Shown piece by piece: positions 43,594-55,359 of a DNA stretch of 64,000 nt (positions are counted from its first letter, which is position 1; each line of letters starts with the position of its first letter). This stretch comes from Mytilus galloprovincialis (taxonomy: Eukaryota > Mollusca > Bivalvia > Mytilida > Mytilidae). The notes below the pieces were generated by a model. It was not told where the DNA came from, searched no databases, and worked only from the letters and a program-made list of their open reading frames with translations. Where the stretch lies: positions 30,506,524 to 30,570,523 of the forward strand of contig NC_134845.1 in assembly GCF_965363235.1 (NCBI RefSeq), read 5' to 3'. A program made the position numbers and the translations under genes.

Positions 43594-43930
43594 ACCGTGT
43601 GACACGGGTGCTCCGTTGCGGAGGAATTTACGAAGAAAAGAAAAAGAAGGTTAAAGCGTTTTTGAATTAATGGCCGACATGTTGACGACTGACGGACCGA
43701 CGGACAACGGTATATCATAATACGTAAAATACCGTAAACGGGCGTATAAAAATGATTGATCGGCACTGATTTTCGAACTTTAATATCCAAGACAATGCTG
43801 ATATAAACCTATGATATAAGTTTTATAAAAAATTGACAAGAACTCGCTAGTTAACTTTAAGTGACGATGAAGAATTGTTCACACGAGAGCGCTAACCAGA
43901 CCGGACGGACGTGACGCGTGGAGAAAAAAA
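43594..43930. repeat. Degraded repeat flanking the LINE
   Basis: 'gtgtgacacgggtgctccgt', 'gacatgttgacgactgac', 'tgatcggcactgattttcga', 'aagacaatgctgatataaac'. The last two blocks correspond to 33020-33070 on the other side of the LINE, in the same orientation. Confidence 0.5.
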
Positions 43931-46400
43931 TAGACCAAAACAGAAAAACTTAACTTTTACCTGCCACTGAACCATGCAAATCATGCGAGGCCAAGATCAG
44001 ATGATACATGTTCTATACATCAAATACAGTAGGCCTATTACATATATGTGAAAAAAGTTGTTTCTTATTTGTGTTTGTAACTATGTTTACTGCATTGTTT
44101 ATTATATTTGTAAAATAATATTACAATGATATTATATTATGCTCCTTGTGAGTCCATTTTATGGAAATAAAGCATCTTCTTCTTCTATAGTATCTGAGAT
44201 AGGGACTTGAAAAATAAACCTTGTATACTTAACCATGAAATGAGATCGAGGTCAGATGAAAACAGTCTGACAGGCATGAGAACCTTGCAAGGTGCGCTCA
44301 TACAATATATAGTAACTTACTATATCATTTTATTCATAATGAAAGAGAAATTAACATTACAAAAAAATCATAAACTTTTTTTCAAGTAGTCACTGAACCA
44401 TAAGAATGAGGTCAATCGCAGGCTCGACAAAAAGGATGGTCATCTATCTAGGAAAATGATTTTTTCCATCAGCATGTGATTTTTGTGCAGTTTATAGTCA
44501 AAAACAATTAAGGAGAACTGTTGTGTTACGGAGAACATTATGTATCCTTTTTGTTATGGGGACGAAAGGTATTACGGACATACGAACCAACGCAGATAAA
44601 CATATATTGAAGCATTACAGTTTCTCTCTATATTTAGGTTTATCGAAATGCAATAAGGATGAACTTGTCGTACAAGGGCAGTTTTCCTGTTATAAGTTGA
44701 CATAAAACCACAGCTATATAATTTGTTTGTTTTTCTTTCTTTGTTTTGATATTTTTGATTTTGTGACAAGTTGGTAGATTCTTGTCTTGCTGATAATGTT
44801 TTGGTATTTTCACTTTTCTTGTCTACGTATGTTTTTGCTAAATCATCATTAAATGGCCATTCAGTTTTGTAGTTCTGAATTTGCTGATTTCTTACTGTTA
44901 AACAGTATCTCTCCAACTTTTGTAAAAAAAAATGCCAAAAAAATAGTAAAACATGTCGTTTAGGGGCAGAGACACCTGTAAGGTCGCAGGCTCAACAGAA
45001 ATGCTAAAATGAGAAAAAAATATCATACAGGGGAAATAACTCCTATTAAGTGTCGGTTGACAGTTATGGCCAAATAGACTTATGTGTATGTCTTAATGTG
45101 CTGGACATATTTTGAATCTAATATTTCTCCAACAAGAGTGCACATGCAGAAATGTCTCGCCTTCATTACTAACAATTAATATTTTGTTGATCGTCCTAAA
45201 TATAAAGGTTTACTACAACTATCACATAAATTTAATATTATCCATGAAAATGAGGTCAAGTACATATAAACCAAAGAAAAAAATACATGTACACTTTACA
45301 ATCATTCAATACACTAAATATGGTTGACCTATTTCTTATAGTTTCTAAGAAACAGACTTAACCAAGAAAACTAAACATTGACCAATAAACCATGAAAACG
45401 AGTTCAAGTTCAGATGAACCATACTAGACAGACGTACAGCTTACAATCCTTGGATTCAACAAATATAGTTGACCTATTACATATAGTTTAAGTAAAACAG
45501 ACCAAAATTCAAAAACTTAACACTGAGCAATGAACTGTGAAAATGAGATCAAGGTCAAATAAAACCTGCAAGACTGACAGGCACATCATACAACATTTCC
45601 ATACACCAAAACATAGTTGACCTATTGCATATGGTACAAGACCAAAAGTAAAAAACTTAACTTTGACCACTGAACTTAGAAAATGAGGTCAAGGTCAGAT
45701 TTAACCAGCCAGTTTGACATGTACACCTTACAATCCTTCTATACACCAAATATAGTAGACCTATTGCATACAGTATAAGAAAAAACAGACCAATACACAA
45801 AAAAATAACTATATAACCACTGAACCATGAAAATGAGGTCAAGTTCAGATGACAACTGCCAGTTAGACATGTACGACTTGACCACCAAAACCTAACCTTG
45901 TTCACTGACCCATGACATGAGGTGGAGGTTAAGTGAAAACTGTCTGACGGGCATGCGGACATTACAAGGTACGTACATACTAAATATAGTTATCATATAA
46001 CTAATAATAAGAGAGAAATAAACATTACAAAAAATATTAACTTTTTTATCCTGTAGTCACTGAACCATGAAAATGAGGATATGTGACACAGAAAGTTCGT
46101 CACATAAGGCATCTATATACAAAGTATGAAACATCCATGCCTTCCACCTTCTAAAATATAAAGATTTTTAGAAGTTAGTTAACGCAGCTGCCGCCGAATC
46201 ACTAAACCTATGTCGAGCTTTCTGCAGGCTCGACAAAAACGCAAAAGTGGGTAAAAAAATCTTTCATGGGCAATTGTTTCTTTATGGTCCAATTGACAAT
46301 TTCAAACATGCTAACTTATTACTAAACCTTGTTAGCTGAACCATATAGTGTTAATATCTATCTTTTATATGTTATACCAAAATAAATGTGGAATGTGTCC
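43931..46400 (+). repeat. Decayed array of a ~115-150-bp repeat ('accatgaaaatgaggtcaag')
   Basis: The unit 'cactgaaccatgaaaatgag', 'gtcaaggtcagat', 'gacatgtacaccttacaatc', 'acaccaaatatagt', 'gacctattgcatatagt', 'aaacagaccaaaaca' recurs, for example near 43970, 45240, 45385, 45535, 45675 and 45825. Ends with 'gcaggctcgacaaaa' occur near 44415 and 46222. It is non-coding; open frames here are by-products. The same family lies inverted at 62690-64000. Confidence 0.75.
44045..44187 (+). mobile_element. Short 3' fragment of another LINE, nested in the repeat
   Basis: A segment ending 'atggaaataaagcatcttct' plus 'tcttct' looks like the 3' terminus of a LINE with short tandem tail repeats. It interrupts the host repeat between 'gcctattacatat' and 'atagtatctgagat', which are contiguous in other copies. 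It is about 140 bp, a typical 5'-truncated insertion. No coding sequence is retained. Confidence 0.5.
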
Positions 46401-46800
46401 ATGGGACAGATTATGACCCCGCTTGCATACAACTTTATAAAAGGAATGTATAACTCAAGAACGATAAAATTGATGCTACCCAAATTGGAACTTGATCTGA
46501 GTTTTGTGGTTAGAAGTATTGTGTATATATAAGTTTGATAACATTTGGTTGAACGGAAACGAAAAAATAAACTTTTTTAGGTTTGTAAAGGGGCATTACT
46601 CTAAAACATTGTTATTCACGCCACCAAAATTCAAACTTGAACTGTGTTTTGTGGTTTAAGCATTGTGTACAAGTTTCATGACATTTGGTTCAGGCAAACT
46701 TAAAAAAGACGGGAACAATTTCAGGACTTACGAACGGACGTACAGGGGTTAAACTTAATTAATCTGGAATCCTGACACAATTATATTCTCAATACCATAA
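46395..46800 (-). repeat. Interspersed repeat copy (inverted 'atgcccct'/'gacggac' type)
   Basis: 'gaccccgcttgcatacaact', 'ataactcaagaacgataaaa', 'gagttttgtggttagaag' and 'acatttggttgaacggaaac' mirror blocks of the families at 15708-16165 and 59395-60090 and continue to 'acgaacggacgtacaggggt'. Confidence 0.55.
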
Positions 46801-47296
46801 TATCGAAACGGAAGTACAATAATTGATACTTTCAAAAAATTATTAAAATTGTGAAAATACATAAAAATGTGCTTAAAAAAAAAAAGATCTATGAAAAAGT
46901 GATTCGTGTCAAGTAGGTAATAAAGGTTTGTGATTGGTTGGCATATTCCTCCAGACCATGTGCGTTCTAAGTTACACTGTGCAGCTAGGTAACTTGCAGG
47001 CGCGTAGCTCCCTATACGCTAACACGCAGTTGCGTGCACATCGATTCGGCAAGCAAAAAAAAAATGCCAAAATAAAAATTTATAAATTAATTATGGTTAA
47101 AGGAAACACATATGTTGTCACTTTTTAATTGATGAACTGTCATTAAATAACGGCATTTCAAAATAAACGTTTTATTGGAGATCATGTAAAAATCGGACAG
47201 TAACTTGTATCTTTTACCAGATTTGAATTTATTATACTCAGTCTAAGACGTGTAGTTTCGGAGCACATTTTACAGAGTACGGCTTATCTGTTTGCG

Positions 47297-47837
47297 ATGC
47301 GATGTACCAATCGACCATTAGATTTATCGAAACCCTTTGATATTATTGAAAATATGGCGAGGCGATGTATTCGACAGACTATCAGAGCCAATCACCCGGA
47401 AAACACGCCAAAACAGCATTGGAAAGTCTCATTATATTTTGCGTTCATACACGTAGACCATATGATAATGGAATTGGAGAGTAGAGGGTGTCTGGTATTA
47501 TCAGAAAATAGCTTCTTTGTGTCGTATCTGTTTCCTCGTGTTGTAGGAAATATAACCAACGAATAATTCTCAACATTGTCTGAGACATACAAAATGACCT
47601 GGTATGTATTTGGCGGACAATTTCAATCGGGAGGTCGCTCGATGGAGAACACGTACGCTGGTTTATAACATCTCGCGAGTGCTACCATGCAGATCTATCA
47701 GTGTATTAAGTCTGTTGAAAACAAATGTACGATCAACAATGAACAACGACAGGTTATCATCGCTAGCATTACTGCATATTAATCGGGATTTCAGTGTGAA
47801 TGTTGACAAAGTAATAGAGAAGTTCGTTTCTGCTTAG
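47297..47837 (+). pseudogene. hAT-type transposase C-terminal relic
   Basis: Two open pieces in different frames, 47297-47566 and 47604-47837, resemble consecutive parts of hAT-family (ZMYM1-like) transposases. The first has RQTIRANHPENTPKQHWKVS and HMIMELESR...SYLFPRVV. The second has KTNVRSTMNNDRLSSLALLH followed by INRDFSVNVDKVIEKFVSA, the C-terminal dimerisation segment. The join is out of frame and the N-terminal zinc finger and catalytic DDE parts were not found, so it is a dead fragment. It interrupts the repeat arrays at 46.8-48.0 kb. Terminal inverted repeats were not found. Confidence 0.7.
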
Positions 47838-47999
47838 ACCCGAAGAGCAGATTTTGGTCAATGTAGAGTAAATTCTGTAATTCAAAAATGTGTTGTTTAT
47901 GTATTAACCATGATTTACTCTATTCAGAAGATTCAAGTATTAATAGTTTTACGTTCATAAATTTTTTATAAGTCCTATCTACATGTAGCTCTTCTTTAA

Positions 48000-48660
48000 A
48001 CCGTCCTATGACCGAAAACCGAAAAAAAACATTTTTCTGCATTAAAGGGTCCCAAAAATTTTGGAAATGAGGTCAAGGTCAGATAAACCAAACGTGAAAT
48101 ACATGTATACTTACAATACACCAAACATAGTTGACCTAATGCTTATAGTTTCCTAAAATCTAGAAAGCTAATCATTGATCAATGAACCATGCCTGACAGA
48201 CATGTACACCTTACAATCAATCTATGCGATACATAATATAGTTGACCTATTGCTCACAGTATCCAAAAAAAACCAACTTAACCATGAAAACATTCAGCGT
48301 CTTTTCCATTCGTAAGTGGTCATAACTCTGGAATTTCAAAAGTGACGCTACCAAATTCAAACTTAATTTAATCTGTGACAGTGTTGTGTTTTGTGGTAAT
48401 TAGGATTGTGTATAATGTTCATAATAATTGGTTGAGGCAAAGTTAAGTAAGAGAACTGAAACCAATTTTTCGGACTACGGACGGACAGACGTACAGACGA
48501 ACAAGGGTTAAACTTAATGTCACCTCCGCTACGGCGTGTGAATACAAACTTAACACTGAGCAATGAAACATTAAAATGAGGTGACAATTAAAATAAAACC
48601 TGCGAGAATAGTTGACTAATTGCATATATAGTAGAAATTAGACCAAAACACAATGTTTGA
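48000..48660 (+). repeat. More of the 'gaggtcaaggtcag' repeat family
   Basis: 'ggaaatgaggtcaaggtcag', 'acatagttgacctaatgct', 'gacagacatgtacacctta', then 'ggacggacagacgtacagac' and 'gtcacctccgctacggcgtg'. It is interrupted at 48661 by a TIR element and resumes at 49841. Confidence 0.65.
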
Positions 48661-49840
48661 TACGACCGCAGAGGTCGAACTCTGAACAATTGGGGCCAGT
48701 GTGGACACAAAATTCAAGCTTGATACATATCTTAATTTGGATTGTGATTAAATATTTGACACACCTTGGTTTCTGACACAAAATGAATGTGGTCTAATGA
48801 ACTTAAAAAATTTAAATGTACCTATTATGGTCCAATATCCAAAATCTAAATACATAGATTGATTCAGCATATCAAAGAATCCCAAGAATTTAATCTTTGA
48901 TGAATTCATTCAAAGTTTAATTTGGAACCCTTTTGACCTCAATGGGGACCAATTTGATAACAGGGCCCAAATATCTAAAATCTAAATACTTATCAAAGAA
49001 CCCCATATATTCAATTTTTGTTGAAATCGAACAAAATTTAAATTTGGACCCTAATTTGGAACAACTTGAAAACTGGACACTTAATCAAAAATCAAATAAC
49101 ATGTTTAGAATCAGCACATCAATGAACCCAAAGAATTCATTTTGTTTATTAAAATCAAACTTTTTTAGTTTTATTTTGGACTTTATTTTGGACCCTTTGG
49201 ACCTTAATGTAGACCAATTTGAAAACGGGACCCACAATTAAAAATCTAAATACACGGTTAGATTCGGCATATCAAATAACCTCAATAATTCATTTTTTTA
49301 TGAAATCAACCAAAGTTCAATTTTGGAACCTTTTCGCCTCATGTGGACCAATATAAAAACAAGGACCAAATTCCAAAAACTTAATACATGGTTAGATTCA
49401 GAATTCAAGAATAAACCCCATTAAAATTGGTCAAGAAATAAGAAATTTTCATCAAAGTATTAGAAAAGTGTTGTTTTTGGTCCCTAATTCCTAAACAGTT
49501 TTTTGCCATAACCTCCAAAACCAATCCAAACCTTCCTTTTTGGTATGAAACCTTGTGGTGTAAGTTCAGATCCATACACTGACACACAGGTTAATGTCTG
49601 GAAACAAGAATCATAATTAATTTGACCCCTTTTTGGTACCTCGTTCCTAAACTGTTGGGACCATAACCCCAATAATCAATCCTAACCTTCCTTTTGTGGT
49701 TTCAAACCTTGTGTTTAAATTTCATAGAGATCCATTCACTCAAACTTCAGTAATTGTCCGGCAGCTAAGTGTCTTCGGACGACGCTGACGACGACGACGA
49801 CGTGATACCAATATACGAACACAATTTTTTTGCGGTCGTA
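48661..49840. mobile_element. 1.18-kb element with perfect 10-bp inverted ends (tacgaccgca...tgcggtcgta)
   Basis: The left terminus 'tacgaccgca' and right terminus 'tgcggtcgta' are exact inverted copies. The interior consists of about six diverged units with 'aaaatctaaatac', 'agattcagcatatcaa', 'ttcaattttggaaccttttg' and 'gaccaatttgaaaac', then 'gacgctgacgacgacgacga' near the right end. The element splits the surrounding repeat: 'gaccaaaacaca' on the left resumes as 'aacttcagcttttacc' on the right. No transposase frame is present. Fragments of the left end occur inverted at 55480-55640 and direct at 32966-33260. Confidence 0.7.
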
Positions 49841-50140
49841 TAAAAACTTCAGCTTTTACCATTGAAACATGAAAAAAATGTCAATTATTCAATACGCCAA
49901 ATATAGAAGACCCTATTGCTTATAGTATCTGCTATATGCCACGAAAATTTAAACTTGTTCACTGATCCATGAAATAAGGTCCAGGTCATATGAAAACTGT
50001 CTGACAGACATTGGACGGAGAGTTGTCTCATTTGCACTCACACCACATCTTCCTTTATCTATGAAAACATTGCAAGGTACGCACAGACTTAATATAGTTA
50101 TCCTATTACTCATCTTAAGACAGTATTCAACATTACAAAA
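49841..50140 (+). repeat. Repeat-array remnant and SINE-like fragment
   Basis: The 'accatgaaaa' family resumes ('cagacattgga'), and a 'gagttgtctcatttgcactc' plus 'acaccacatcttc' piece of the SINE-like family sits at about 50015-50065. Confidence 0.6.
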
Positions 50141-52840
50141 AATTTAAATAAAAAAGTTCTTCCATATATAGTTTAAATTAAAGTGAGTAATAATAATAAA
50201 AAAATCATTCAAATATCAACAACTTGTTTTGACCAAGAGCCACGGAGGTTCGAGTACATATAGTGATCTATAGTACTCCACCTTTTTTGCATCTGAAAAC
50301 TAAACCCGAACTTGGCAAACACTTAATTTGAATCATCGGAACGCGAAATAAAGATGGAGTTTATTTTAAGACGTTTTTTTGTGTGGGTGGTGCTGTACCC
50401 ACCCATTGATTGATCATACAAGTTGGCTGATTGTAGGTAACTTATTAACCGTGTTATGTATACGAACGTCAAATTAAATAAAGTTCGTTAAGTATAGTGC
50501 AAGAAAGAGCCGCCTCATTTAGTAGTGAGAATCTGAAAGAGCGCAAGACACATTCTTACATGCACGATTTAAGCCATGTCTGCGGATTCAAGATTTTGCA
50601 TTCGAGGGGTAGGTTAGCGTGAAAATGTGCTGAGTGGTCAATGGATCGATGGACCACCTAGGACCAATGTGGGTCCTGATATGACAGTCTCCGCCATCGG
50701 ACATTTCCGCATTTTCATGTTTTGCTTTCCCAATTTTTGTCGATTTCATACCTGAACAACATGCATTGATAGTTTTAAAGTCGCCTGCCTGTCGTGTCCC
50801 ACCTAAATTCGCCCTCTGATATCAATAATAACAGAAGTACTGATGACGATTGGAAAACATTGCCAATGAAGCTATACAAAAATTATAAAATTCAACTGTA
50901 AAATGTTATATATGGGAAACAAGTGACACGTCGTCTTGTGGTATATGTGTGCATCAGCACAGTTAACAATATAACTGCATGTGTTACTTTCTGAAACTGT
51001 TTGTAAACGCGACCAAGGCATGGCCGCAAACAATCATTGTACGGTTCACAGGCGAATTTTTCTTTTGTTCAGCGATGGTGTTTTTTTTGTTTTTTTTACA
51101 ATATATTCTTTCATATTTCACTTTTCAGAAATGTTTTTGTTCTTACCAATATGATATTAAAACAGAAGTTGATGTATATGCTTACCCTATAATCTTATCT
51201 CCCACGACGATCTTAATATGTTATACTATTCCCTAAATCTTGATAAAAATACTTGATGGATTTGATGTACTAAGATTTTCGGTATTTTGCTTTTTCTTCA
51301 ATAGGGTCATGATCAACTCCCTAATTTTTCAAAAACATCCTACAAAGTTTTTTACACCAATGACCATTATCTTTTAAAGTGCATCATCGTTGTTCTACAT
51401 TCTATAAATTGGTAGTATTTTCCCGTGAGTGTTTACAATGGTTTACACCAAATCTAACTTAACACGACTTTTATGGTCTATTAACTCGTGACGAAGATTT
51501 TTAAAGGTTAGATGATAGTAGAGGGTGCTCTCTCCGTTTTTGTTCAGTATTGACGGTTACTCTCTAGTAGCTTTAATCTTTAAATATTGATTAACGACCC
51601 ACTTATGGTATATATAATATATATTCGATCTCAAAACAATAGATTTTAAGATTTCCTCTTTATATGCTTCAAAATTTCATAACTTTTTTAAAAGGGGGTC
51701 CTAGTGCAGCTGTCCTAGTGTAATGTGAAAATAAAAAAATAACATGGAAAGAAAATTCGTTATCATCCCGACGGGCGGAACCACCAGCTGCCATTGTCGA
51801 TGCTTTAAGGTCACAATGTGTTTTGATTTAAATCAGGATAAATAAGTCTTAATTAAATAAACACTTATTGCATGTGTTTTAGCCGTGTAAATTGCTGTGA
51901 CGCAAATGCTTGTAAAATATGTATCACATTTTTTATGCTTCTAAATGGTCATGACTTCTTAATATCCCTCTCCCCTCGGTCGAAAGCTCGAAATCACAAG
52001 CTTATACCAATACTACCAGTATTTCAGTATTATGATAATTCTCTTTATTTGCAAAACGCGAAATTAAAAATGCCGAATTATATTGAAAATCTGTTCCTTC
52101 CCAATAATTTATAGTTGTTCCAAATTCTTTAAAGGACTTGTTCTTCTAAATTTCTGAAAAAAGGTAAAAATAATCGTTTTAAACATAATTTGACAGCAAC
52201 ATGTCAAAAGGCTGATGAGTATAATTTACATCATTTATTGGTTAATCCAACATGCATCACTTAAAAAGCTCAAGGTCAATGTAATACTTTAATTGTTTAC
52301 ATATTGTTATCGTTGCAGGTAATTGCTGTGCATAAATTAATGAACTTCGTCGTACATTTGGGACAAAATTCACGGCGAATGGTTACCGTCACTGTTATGA
52401 CAACAACACTGTATCGTATATTTGTAAACATCAAGTGACTGTGTTATGCAAGACCACACCTTTATCGTTTCCTTCGTATAATGATTCAAATAAGGAAACC
52501 CACTCTAACAAACAATCAATTAAAATCAATAGTAATCAATAGTGTTACTACGATCATTTGATTGATTTGTAAATGTTATATATATCAAATCTCTGAAGTC
52601 AAAATGTTTGTTTACAGTAATATAATTAGGTCAAATTACATTTTTATCTTGCATTAAAAATATGGAACAATTTACGATGATTTAGACACCTTCCACAATG
52701 TTATACTTGAATGAAATCGAAAGAAATGTTGTAATCATATAAATATACTTGAACTTACCAACTTTCGAAATATGATAGAGAATGGTCAGGAACGTAGAAA
52801 TCGATCATAAAAAGCTAACAGCTAAGGTCATGTGATAATC
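50141..52840. other. Intergenic, no gene recognised
   Basis: Mixed AT-rich sequence. Frames at 50979-51236 and 51872-52114 have no motif. I recognise no repeat family here, so this is the longest unique-looking stretch in the right half of the window. Confidence 0.4.
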
Positions 52841-52913
52841 CACTGAACACGTGGCTGTTTGTCGCGCGGATATTTCCCATGTTGCATCGCGTCCTCATGC
52901 ATTTCTACCCATA
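52821..52913 (+). promoter_or_regulatory. Candidate promoter/5' UTR with E-box motifs
   Basis: This ~90-bp patch is CpG-rich compared with its surroundings ('gtcgcgcgga', 'gcatcgcgtcc'). It contains CATGTG at 52829-52834 and CACGTG at 52848-52853, just before a possible start codon. Confidence 0.35.
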
Positions 52914-52926
52914 ATGGCGGAAAAAT
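52914..52926 (+). CDS. Possible first coding exon (MAEK...), rest not found
   Basis: 'ataatggcggaaaaat' is followed directly by the strong donor GTAAGT at 52927. It would encode Met-Ala-Glu-Lys plus one nucleotide of the next codon (phase 1). The upstream patch looks promoter-like. No in-frame second exon was found: the acceptor-like 'tttgttttag' near 58073 would bring a stop at once. The gene, if real, may continue beyond the right edge. Confidence 0.3.
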
Positions 52927-54295
52927 GTAAGTTAGGATGAAAATAAATTCCTCCTTATTTTAGTTAATCGAAGACTGGAGTTAAGTCCCACTATCGTTAG
53001 TATTATCGTTTGAATGTATATTAAGTATCTGAAATTAAGTCAAGTGTGAAAATCTATCTTTAAAACCCGTGTTACGGCGGAATAAATGCAAAACTTATTT
53101 TTCTGTAGCAACGCTATTAATACATAACGTTTTGTGGTAAAGCTGAAGAATCGCTAAAAAGTACTATATTTCTAAATGTAATTAAGAGCGTGTGTTTATT
53201 TGATATCAAATTATCATATAGAATAACAATTTAACTTTGTTATTGATCACGGAAACAATATATTTTAACGGAATATGTGCTTAAGTACCTATGACCTTGA
53301 CGGTGACAAGCGAGACAGTTAAGCTACATTAAGCAAAACGAGTAAGCATATGTATACACAAGTAAGATTTGTAATTAAATGGAGTTTAATATACATAAAG
53401 GCTTACAGTGTTTATATAAATAAACGTACGTTATTACTTCCGGTCAGTTTAATGTATGAACGGAAAGTTTAATAAACAGAACACTATTCAGGTTTGTTGA
53501 TAATGACCTTTAGAGGACAAACGAAATTTTCATGTTATCCATCAATTCGATTTTGCTAACATTGTATAAAATATTATACATAAGCAAAAATACAATCCAA
53601 ACTCCCTAAGGTTACCTGGCAGACAATTCATTGTATTGAAAATACTTCATTATTAACTACAAGAGACATTCATTGTAGTCTAATTAACAGACTGTCTATC
53701 CTTTGTCCAAAATTATAATGTGAAATAAAAAAAATATTGTAAATACTGACCCCCCTTTTCCTACATGTATTGGTTGTTACTGGCTAACCTACAAGTATGC
53801 ACTATACATGCTATAGTTCTGTTGTGTATGTGTGTATTTATCTCATGTACATTTAGATGTTTTTGAACAAATTTTAAACAACATATTTATGGCATATATA
53901 ATTAGTTTGTTAAACATTGCATACTATACAATGTACATCCTACATGTCCTATAACCATGATAACAAATCAATGTATGAGCTGTTTCTATAGATTTGGAAT
54001 AAAGTGTTAGTATTATTATTATTTACATTTTCTAGTACGTATATATTATTATAAATACAAATAGAAATTTCTCAGGTTCTTTAATTTTCTCTGAAATAGA
54101 ATATTACACACTGTATGACACAGGATCAAAATTCGTAATATGAATAACTGTGTACACCTGGTCTATACATTACAATTACAAAGATTCACAATGGCATATA
54201 ATATTATAAATGATTATTAAATATATATTATGATAATTGGTGTTTCTTTATACCTCAGATTCATCTTTTAATTTACATGCTTTTTTGTATTTTGA
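52927..54295. other. Intergenic or intron, nothing recognised
   Basis: AT-rich sequence without coding motifs or named repeats. Confidence 0.4.
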
Positions 54296-54625
54296 AATAA
54301 GGAGATGTGATATGACTGCCAATCTGTTACATAAGAGACCAAACAATACACATTAACAACAAAAGGTTGCTTTACAGCTTACATCCTTCCAAAATTGAGC
54401 AAAACTCATGCTGCATAGGAAATTAAATGTAGCAGACATAACAAAATGCTAAACAATTTAAATAAGAAAACCAACTGCCAGATGTACTACAAGTCAATAA
54501 TGTAAAACAAGCCTGATATATGGCAACTAACAATAATCTTATGCAGCTGATTGGGGACAAGAAAACACGGAATGTGCAGGGACAAGCATATTGGAAGAGC
54601 TCTGAACTTTCATCTATCCTGTGAT
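54296..54625 (-). repeat. Long SINE-like repeat copy (inverted)
   Basis: On the plus strand, 'ggagatgtgatatgactgcc' and 'attggggacaagaaaacacg' with 'aatgtgcagggacaagcata' are the reverse complement of the long form also seen near 26250-26540. The 79-codon - strand frame inside is a by-product. Confidence 0.55.
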
Positions 54626-55138
54626 TGTAGTGAAACAGCACAATATAACAAATTAAAAACATCGGTTGAAAAGGATATTACTTATCAAATATTCTGAATA
54701 CAAGGTAAAACAAACAAAACGAAAACACTAAAAACAAAAATTACTGATCTGAGAGTACTTGAGTTACATGTACTTAGCTAGTTTCATGCAAAAAACAACT
54801 TATACCAAAATCTCATATATATCAATGATAGAATATCAATCGGTATACATTCAATGGATTATTAAGTGCATTTTTTGAAAAGATTGTACATACTGAAAGA
54901 CTTTTTAAGTGATACTGGGTTAATAACTCAAATTGTTTGTATTGGCTAGTTTTCTGATGAATGACTTTGATTGAGAAATGAAAAGGGCTAACTAAAACAT
55001 ATAGATTAGCTTACATTAAACAGTGGAACCTTGGATTACCATTGCAGTGGTAAATCCTGGCTCATTAAAATATTGTACAAATAAAATATAAGAAAAAAAA
55101 TGAGATTATAGCCGTATCTTAAGGGAAAGATTTTTTTT
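54626..55138. other. Intergenic, nothing recognised
   Basis: AT-rich, no landmarks. Confidence 0.35.
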
Positions 55139-55166
55139 GGGGGGGGGGGGGGGGGGGGGGGGGGGG
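55139..55166 (+). repeat. Homopolymer run of 28 G
   Basis: A T8 run leads into 28 consecutive G. Two related T/G tracts follow near 55220-55240 and 55300-55322 ('ttttggggggaggggatcaa', 'tttgggggtgggggtac'). All three may derive from one family end. The tract length in the assembly may be unreliable. Confidence 0.8.
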
Positions 55167-55359
55167 CATATTTTTTTCTCGTTTAAAATTTCATAAATAA
55201 AAAAAAAATTCTTCAGATATTTTTTTTTTGGGGGGAGGGGATCAATATGCAACAGAAATTAAATAGTGTGTTGCACTACAGCAAAAAACAAAAGGGTGTA
55301 AATTTTTTTTTTGGGGGTGGGGGTACAATTCGCAACAGCATAGTGTATTAGTCAAAAGC

